A stretch of 64,000 bases of DNA. It comes from Blasia pusilla (lineage: Eukaryota; Marchantiophyta; Marchantiopsida; Blasiales). Location: NCBI GenBank assembly GCA_050084515.1, contig CM114271.1:65534001-65598000 (forward strand), read 5' to 3'. Made by a program: the position numbers and the translations under genes. Below, one piece after another: positions 59,408 to 64,000 of this stretch. The notes under the pieces were generated by a model. It had not been told where the DNA came from. It was given only the letters and a program-made list of their open reading frames with translations, and did not search any database. The number at the start of each line of letters is the position of its first letter. Position 1 is the stretch's first letter.

Positions 59408-59986
59408 TGCAGCGTTCTCGCGCTGAGACTCTTGAAAAGTGAGACTCTGTAGCAAAACTGTCTCAAACTCATTCTGTGAAGGTTAACTAATGCAGAAATC
59501 GATCACAAAATGCTCAGTATCCTCGGAATCCGATCTCATTACTCCAGTATTTAGCTTCGTCCCCTACCAGGTAGACTCTGATCGGCTCATGTGCAATCCC
59601 TGTCCTCCGACGTATGGATTCCTAGTAGCGCACAACGTATTGCAGTTTGAGCTTTTGCTGTGTCCAGAAAAAATCCACAGAATTGGGAGCAGAGCTATGG
59701 TAGATGGACTGGTTTGAAGACTGGAATTCAGCACGAATCGATGGAAGAACCTCCGAAACGCTGGGGAAATCAAACTCGATGCACTAGTCCGACGACACCG
59801 ACGAATATGGAGTCGGGGGAGTTTCTTCCGATAGTATTCTACTTCCCACACTGAAGACACTGCACGCAGTTAGCCCCGCGCGCTGGGAGGAGAAGCGTCC
59901 CTCGAGGTCTTGTACATTATGAAGCAGACCGCCCTAGTTAAGAAAGCTCCAGTCAGTAGTACTGATGTGCTTTCTACAATTACGAC
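59408..59986. other. No gene assigned
   Basis: Overlapping short ORFs on both strands (75 and 98 codons), none recognised. Confidence 0.35.
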
Positions 59987-60086
59987 AGACAGCAGCAGCA
60001 GGAAGATTGCTGAGCGAGGGTGATCGAGCTTCTCCCGCGAAAGGGTCAGCGCATAGGGGTGGTGAGGGAGCCTGTGGAGTCTGGAC

Positions 60087-60132
<46 letters not shown>
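59987..60132 (+). repeat. Direct repeat, left copy, with (GA)21
   Basis: CAGCAGCAGCAGGAAGATTGC through GCTTCTCCCGCGAAAGG and GGGAGCCTGTGGAGTCTGGACGTAA into a 42-base GA run (60091-60132). It repeats in the same orientation at 60991-61116 with a few changes. The two copies flank the LINE-like relic. Confidence 0.85.
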
Positions 60133-60136
<4 letters not shown>

Positions 60137-60159
60137 ACTCATTAAGTAGTGCCTGTCCT

Positions 60160-61032
60160 CATAGACCCCGCGCCATGGTTGGAAGGTGCTTGAGACTGGG
60201 ATGGGTGTAGAGAGAGGAACAAGTGAAGAACGTGTTTGTGCGGAGCTTCCAAGTCTCAACCAGGAAACTCTTCACCACACCATCTACTTTACCTGATTGG
60301 GATCCCCAATAGACATTACTTACCAGTGCAGCAGCTTTGGGCAATAAATCAAGGCTACTACTGAACAATTCTGGTGTTACCAGCTTAGCAATATCAGCAT
60401 ATGCTCTTGCTCTGTGTGTTGTGAATTTGGCGCAGGAGATCAAGTAATGACTAGAGGTTTCATCCCCATCGTCACACAAGGCGCAAGAGTTTAGTTGTGT
60501 TCCCATCCCATTGTGTTCAGGACGGGGATTGCCTCGTCCTGAACTTGAACTGGTTCCCACGCAAGGGGTTCCCGCAAATATTTCTTCAGTTCTGCCTTCT
60601 GAAGATATACCGTCAAGAGAGAGAGGTCAGACATTTTCATGGCTTCGTCCGTGCTGTTCTGCTGTGAGCGTTTGCCCACTGCTTTGGTTATGGTATCCAC
60701 AAATGCGTTCTCATCTTGCTCCCACTGTTCAGGCCCTGCTGGGAGCTTGGATGCTTGCACAATCTCTTGAACCTTTTTCGTCCAAGATTTGCCCTGCTTT
60801 ACGGGTCTTCTTTGGATCCAAGTTTTCCCCATCAACTCTGGGAGTCCATTGTCTCCAGCTGCCTCCGCCATTTCAATTTGGCGACGTCACGTGTATCCTC
60901 CAAGGGTTCCACTCCAAGTTGAGAGAGTGAGAGCCCATGGCTCTGGTTTTGGAAGGAGTTGAGGAGCACAAGAATTTCTGGATGTGAGGAGAGACAGCAG
61001 CAGCGTGAAGATTGCTGAGCGAGAGAGATCAA
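60160..61032 (-). pseudogene. Non-LTR (LINE-like) ORF2 C-terminal relic with zf-RVT motif
   Basis: Three minus-strand frames overlap in order and together resemble the C-terminal end of a non-LTR retrotransposon polyprotein. The first (to about 60832) gives VAKLKWRRQLETM. The second (60491-60871) gives GKTWIQRRPVKQGKSWTKKV and a helical charged stretch. The third (60159-60560) gives CALCDDGDETSSHYLISCAKF, the C-x2-C-x9-H-x4-C zf-RVT knuckle found after many LINE reverse transcriptases. The frame changes imply two small indels. The reverse transcriptase and endonuclease are absent, as in 5'-truncated LINE copies. Confidence 0.65.
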
Positions 61033-61116
61033 GCTTCTCCCGCGAAAGGTTCAGCGCAGAGGGGTGGGGAGGGAGCCTGTGGAGTCTAGACGTAAGGAGA
61101 GAGAGAGAGAGAGAGC
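60991..61116 (+). repeat. Direct repeat, right copy, and a local 184-base tandem unit
   Basis: GAGACAGCAGCAGCGTGAAG through the CTTCTCCCGCGAAAGG and GGGAGCCTGTGGAGTCTAGACG blocks into a shorter GA run. A neighbouring block, ATGGCTCTGG ... GAGGAGCACAAGA ... TTCTGG, occurs at 60937 and again at 61121, so the right flank is itself an imperfect tandem of about 184 bases. Confidence 0.8.
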
Positions 61117-61199
61117 GCCTATGGCTCTGGCTTAGAGGAGCACAAGAGCTTCTGGCTATCAAGTCGAAGAGTCGCAGTCGGTCGAGTTGGGAAGAGGAC

Positions 61200-62255
61200 G
61201 GATAGAAAGTGAGCGCGCGTGGCTGGAATACTGGGACAGATCGCAGAATTAGGACGTCACGACTTGTTCAGTGGTGAGTTTGGAACGCATCGCCGTCTCA
61301 GAACTCAAAACTTCAGCTGTTCGGAGTAGAGAATATCTTATGGTAGGAACCTGAACTTTAAGTACATCCTTATACTCTTGCCTTTGCATATTTTCCTTCC
61401 GGCCACATTTGTGCAACCCAGGTGGTGGCACAAGAGAGATTGTTACCGTGCCGGCGATAAAAAAGATTTTGTCTATAGTCGATTTCACGATAGATCTAGA
61501 TTCGTACCCGTTGCCATAGAGATGTATGGGGTCAGGGGGAGAAGTTTGACTCATTTTTAGGGGACTGGGCTCATCCTCTCCCCAGTCGAGAAATGGATGG
61601 TCGTTAGCTAATGCGATTTTTTATTGTAGGCATCAGGTCTCCATAACTTTGCATGGTGTCATGATGATGGGCTTTGGCGGCGGGCTCAGTCTGTGGGAGA
61701 CTCTAGCGCTAGAAGCCCACTTAATAGTAGTTGCAGTTCTCTTAATGGTGTTGCCAACATTGTCTCTGTTGTTGGTAAGTTTAGTCAATAGGGACTTCTT
61801 TATTTCAACGTCTGTTGTGGCCTTCGAGTACTCGACTCTTTGAGTTTCCCTCTTTTGTACTTCATATGAGTTCTTCATCAATTATTTTTATTGAGGTTGA
61901 TCATTTTTATTTTGTTCTTATAGACAAAGGATTTAGACAAGAGTGAACTTAGATGCAGGTTATGAGAAACTTCAAGCTGATTTCAAATCGCATGAGTGGG
62001 AAAAAGTTTGAGAGGGTAAGGAAACGGCATTAGGAAAACATCTAACTATTGTGGTCCTATCCCAAAGTAAGATAAACATGGGGCAATAAAAGATCCGACT
62101 TAACACGAGATTGATTGTAATTAACACGGAAATGACAGCTCCAAATACATGTGAGGCTCGGGAGATATTTTCTTATCACTTCATCTTGATGTACGTACAT
62201 GTAAGAGGGTATGGAAACGACATTATGACAACTTAATCACTTTTCACTACTTACA
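61200..62255. other. No gene assigned
   Basis: Composition falls from GC-richer to AT-rich. ORFs 61249-61554 (minus, 101 codons) and 61633-61881 (minus, 82 codons) have no known domain. A GGGTA-GGAAACG-CATTA word near 62014 recurs near 62208. Confidence 0.35.
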
Positions 62256-62433
62256 CTTTTCATTATTTGGTGCAAATTTGAAGTTGTGGTAGAATTCGTA
62301 ACAACTTAGAGATGGGCTCATAGTTGAGAGGTAAGTTCTTATCACTTACGTCGATATAGAAGGACTCAAGACTGAGTTTATAAATTGTTACGAGTTCTAA
62401 CAAAACTTCAAATTTTTACCAAATAGTGAAAAG
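62256..62433. repeat. Foldback: inverted repeat with ~60-base arms
   Basis: The left arm 62256-62319 begins CTTTTCATTATTTGGTGCAA and continues TTTGAAGTT...TCGTAACAA. The right arm 62374-62433 is its reverse complement at most positions. The loop is about 54 bases. It looks like a MITE or foldback element and could be transcribed into a long hairpin. No coding capacity. Confidence 0.85.
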
Positions 62434-64000
62434 CGTCCCAAAAACATGTACATAGAAGGAGGGTAGACACCATCAGAATTTCATCTCTCTTCTCCAAATG
62501 GAACACGAGTGCGCAACTAAATCTCGTTTTAATTATGGCTTTGGTGGTAGGGTGACTAACAAATTGGATCTTTGTTGTCGATTTTTCTTAATCATGGTCG
62601 TTTGAGCTGTGTCCATGGCAGGGATCCCACATATGAGAACCTTCAGGCTTTGTTTGGAATTCTTGAAGTAGGGAACTCTTGATATGAATCACGTGTGATC
62701 TAGAGATATGAATCGCAACAACCTAATGGCTTAGTAAATCACTGTTGATTTTCAGGTCATTTAAAGAGCCAGTCATGGGAATTCTAGACCACTATATGTG
62801 CCTCTTTGGATGATACATCACCATAAATCTAAAGCGGTGGAAAACTACAAATGCATATAACTCTGTTATAGAAGGCTTCAACCCAAGAAAACGGTCCTAC
62901 AGCTTTAATAGGAGGCAGTGCTCTATCACAATCTCACTCTCTTTGACATCCAAGGTCCCATGGACAAGCACCCAATATGCAGACAGTTCCATGCTGTAAT
63001 TATGGGCTTGACATCCAGTATTGGACTCACAACAGAGTGGGGCTGAACACCCAGCTCTCTCCTTCCGTCTACATGTGCAGGAATTTTGCATGCATATGGT
63101 TTAGAGCATAAGAGTAGATTACCCTCTACTTCAAGTAAAGTACACCTTCGATAAAACTTCAATTTTCTTCAAGTATCCAACTGTGCTCGACAGTGCTCTC
63201 CCCACTCAGAGAGCAGCAGAATGGCACACTTCAGTAGGTAATTGTAATTCAAGGCTGCCATGGAGAGAGAGGAGTAACCCAAAATGAAGCGCCTTTGCGC
63301 TCAATTTCTTTCAGATGTATGTCAATTGACACAGGTATCTCGATCATCATTTACATTCATGCGAGCCGTGTTAGTCAAGGGGGCTCAGTTCCTTCATTGG
63401 GTAGTCTCCTGAAGTTGATGAAAGGTGCCAATAGCAGCAACCTGAGCAACGAGAATTGAAGTCCGTTAATGACAAATTTGTTAGGGGTATGCTGAAAACA
63501 CTATATTCCTTCCAGCCACCTCCCATCATGGATATAACTCTTTTTTCAAAGGTAAGTTTCAAGGTAGTGCTCTCAAATGACAGAATTTATCCACAAATAT
63601 GAATTGGCATTGTCTTGTTGATAGGGCACAGAAATACTGGTTTCAAGAAGGATTATGTTAGGAAGTTCTCACCCAGGGAAGAAGATGAAGACCAGCAGAA
63701 ATTGGAAGTATGTTTCAGCTGCATTTCTCTTGTACCACCGAAGCCGCAGGTAGTTGTAAATGAATGCCTGCATATGTTGGGCATTGAGGGGGAATTACAA
63801 TAATAGTGCAAGTTAGAGACCAGAGAACGCTCGACAAGAACTCACAGCATCAGCGTTGCAGATGATTAAATTTAAAACCATTTCAGAACGTGAAGAGGGC
63901 ATCGCATATTCAATAAAATAGATGAATTCATCAAAAAATATGAATTGGAGTACAAGACAATGATCGGATCGCTCTATAGTCACTAATGCAAGCACCTTCT
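62434..64000. other. Window end, possible exons but no gene assigned
   Basis: Only short ORFs: 62926-63162 (minus, 78 codons), 63371-63562 (minus, 63) and 63615-63803 (plus, 62). The plus ORF (FKKDYVRKFSPREEDEDQQK...) has balanced composition and could be an exon. On the minus strand TTGCTCAG at 63450-63442 could be a splice acceptor. A gene that continues beyond the window is possible. Confidence 0.3.

Noticed and set aside
60887-61162. 91-codon minus-strand ORF with a match to 59870-60259
   Set aside because: The similarity is explained by the flanking direct DNA repeat and GA runs, not by a conserved protein.

Overview
This is nuclear DNA of a land plant. The one gene identified with confidence is a minus-strand STOP1-type C2H2 zinc-finger transcription factor (16771-18693), a family typical of land plants. 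The rest is mostly AT-rich, repeat-filled intergenic DNA with decayed Ty3, copia and LINE-like retroelement pieces and many non-autonomous DNA transposons. An apparently uninterrupted STOP1 reading frame and several short GC-richer islands in an AT-rich background would suit a bryophyte or another seedless plant, but the species cannot be fixed from the sequence. There are no operons, CRISPR arrays, rRNA genes or canonical tRNA genes.

Layout. 1-9.5 kb is AT-rich and gene-poor, with two inverted-repeat structures. At 9.5-10.4 kb a broken Ty3/gypsy reverse transcriptase is split by a DNA transposon copy. At 11.3-12.3 kb lies a very GC-rich transposon with an internal minisatellite. 14.3-22.5 kb is a GC-richer island holding STOP1, its long leader and unassigned flanks. 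22.5-32 kb is mixed and mostly empty, with a copia protease relic at 30 kb. 32-35.7 kb is a gene-like island whose exons I cannot resolve. 35.9-55.1 kb is a repeat district: a tRNA-like repeat (two copies), seven more members of the transposon family (some nested), a satellite array with a roughly 340-base unit, and a tandem duplication at 52 kb. 56.9-61.2 kb is a second gene-like island with an unrecognised interrupted reading frame, a 111-codon ORF and a LINE-like relic flanked by direct repeats. 62-64 kb holds a fold-back structure and no gene I can name.

The main theme of the non-coding part is one family of non-autonomous transposons. Its termini resemble CAAGGTTGCA and its ends are packed with short palindromes made of GGAC and GTCC. 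Three copies carry perfect 8-base target duplications and a fourth has 7 of 8, which points to the hAT superfamily. Short members (about 310-340 bases) carry a pyrimidine-rich core; longer ones (about 400-775 bases) carry GC-rich repetitive cores. Members sit inside a retrotransposon, inside a satellite and inside each other, which gives a relative order of insertion. Most long ORFs in this window are translations of these GC-rich cores or antisense shadows of STOP1 and were not annotated.
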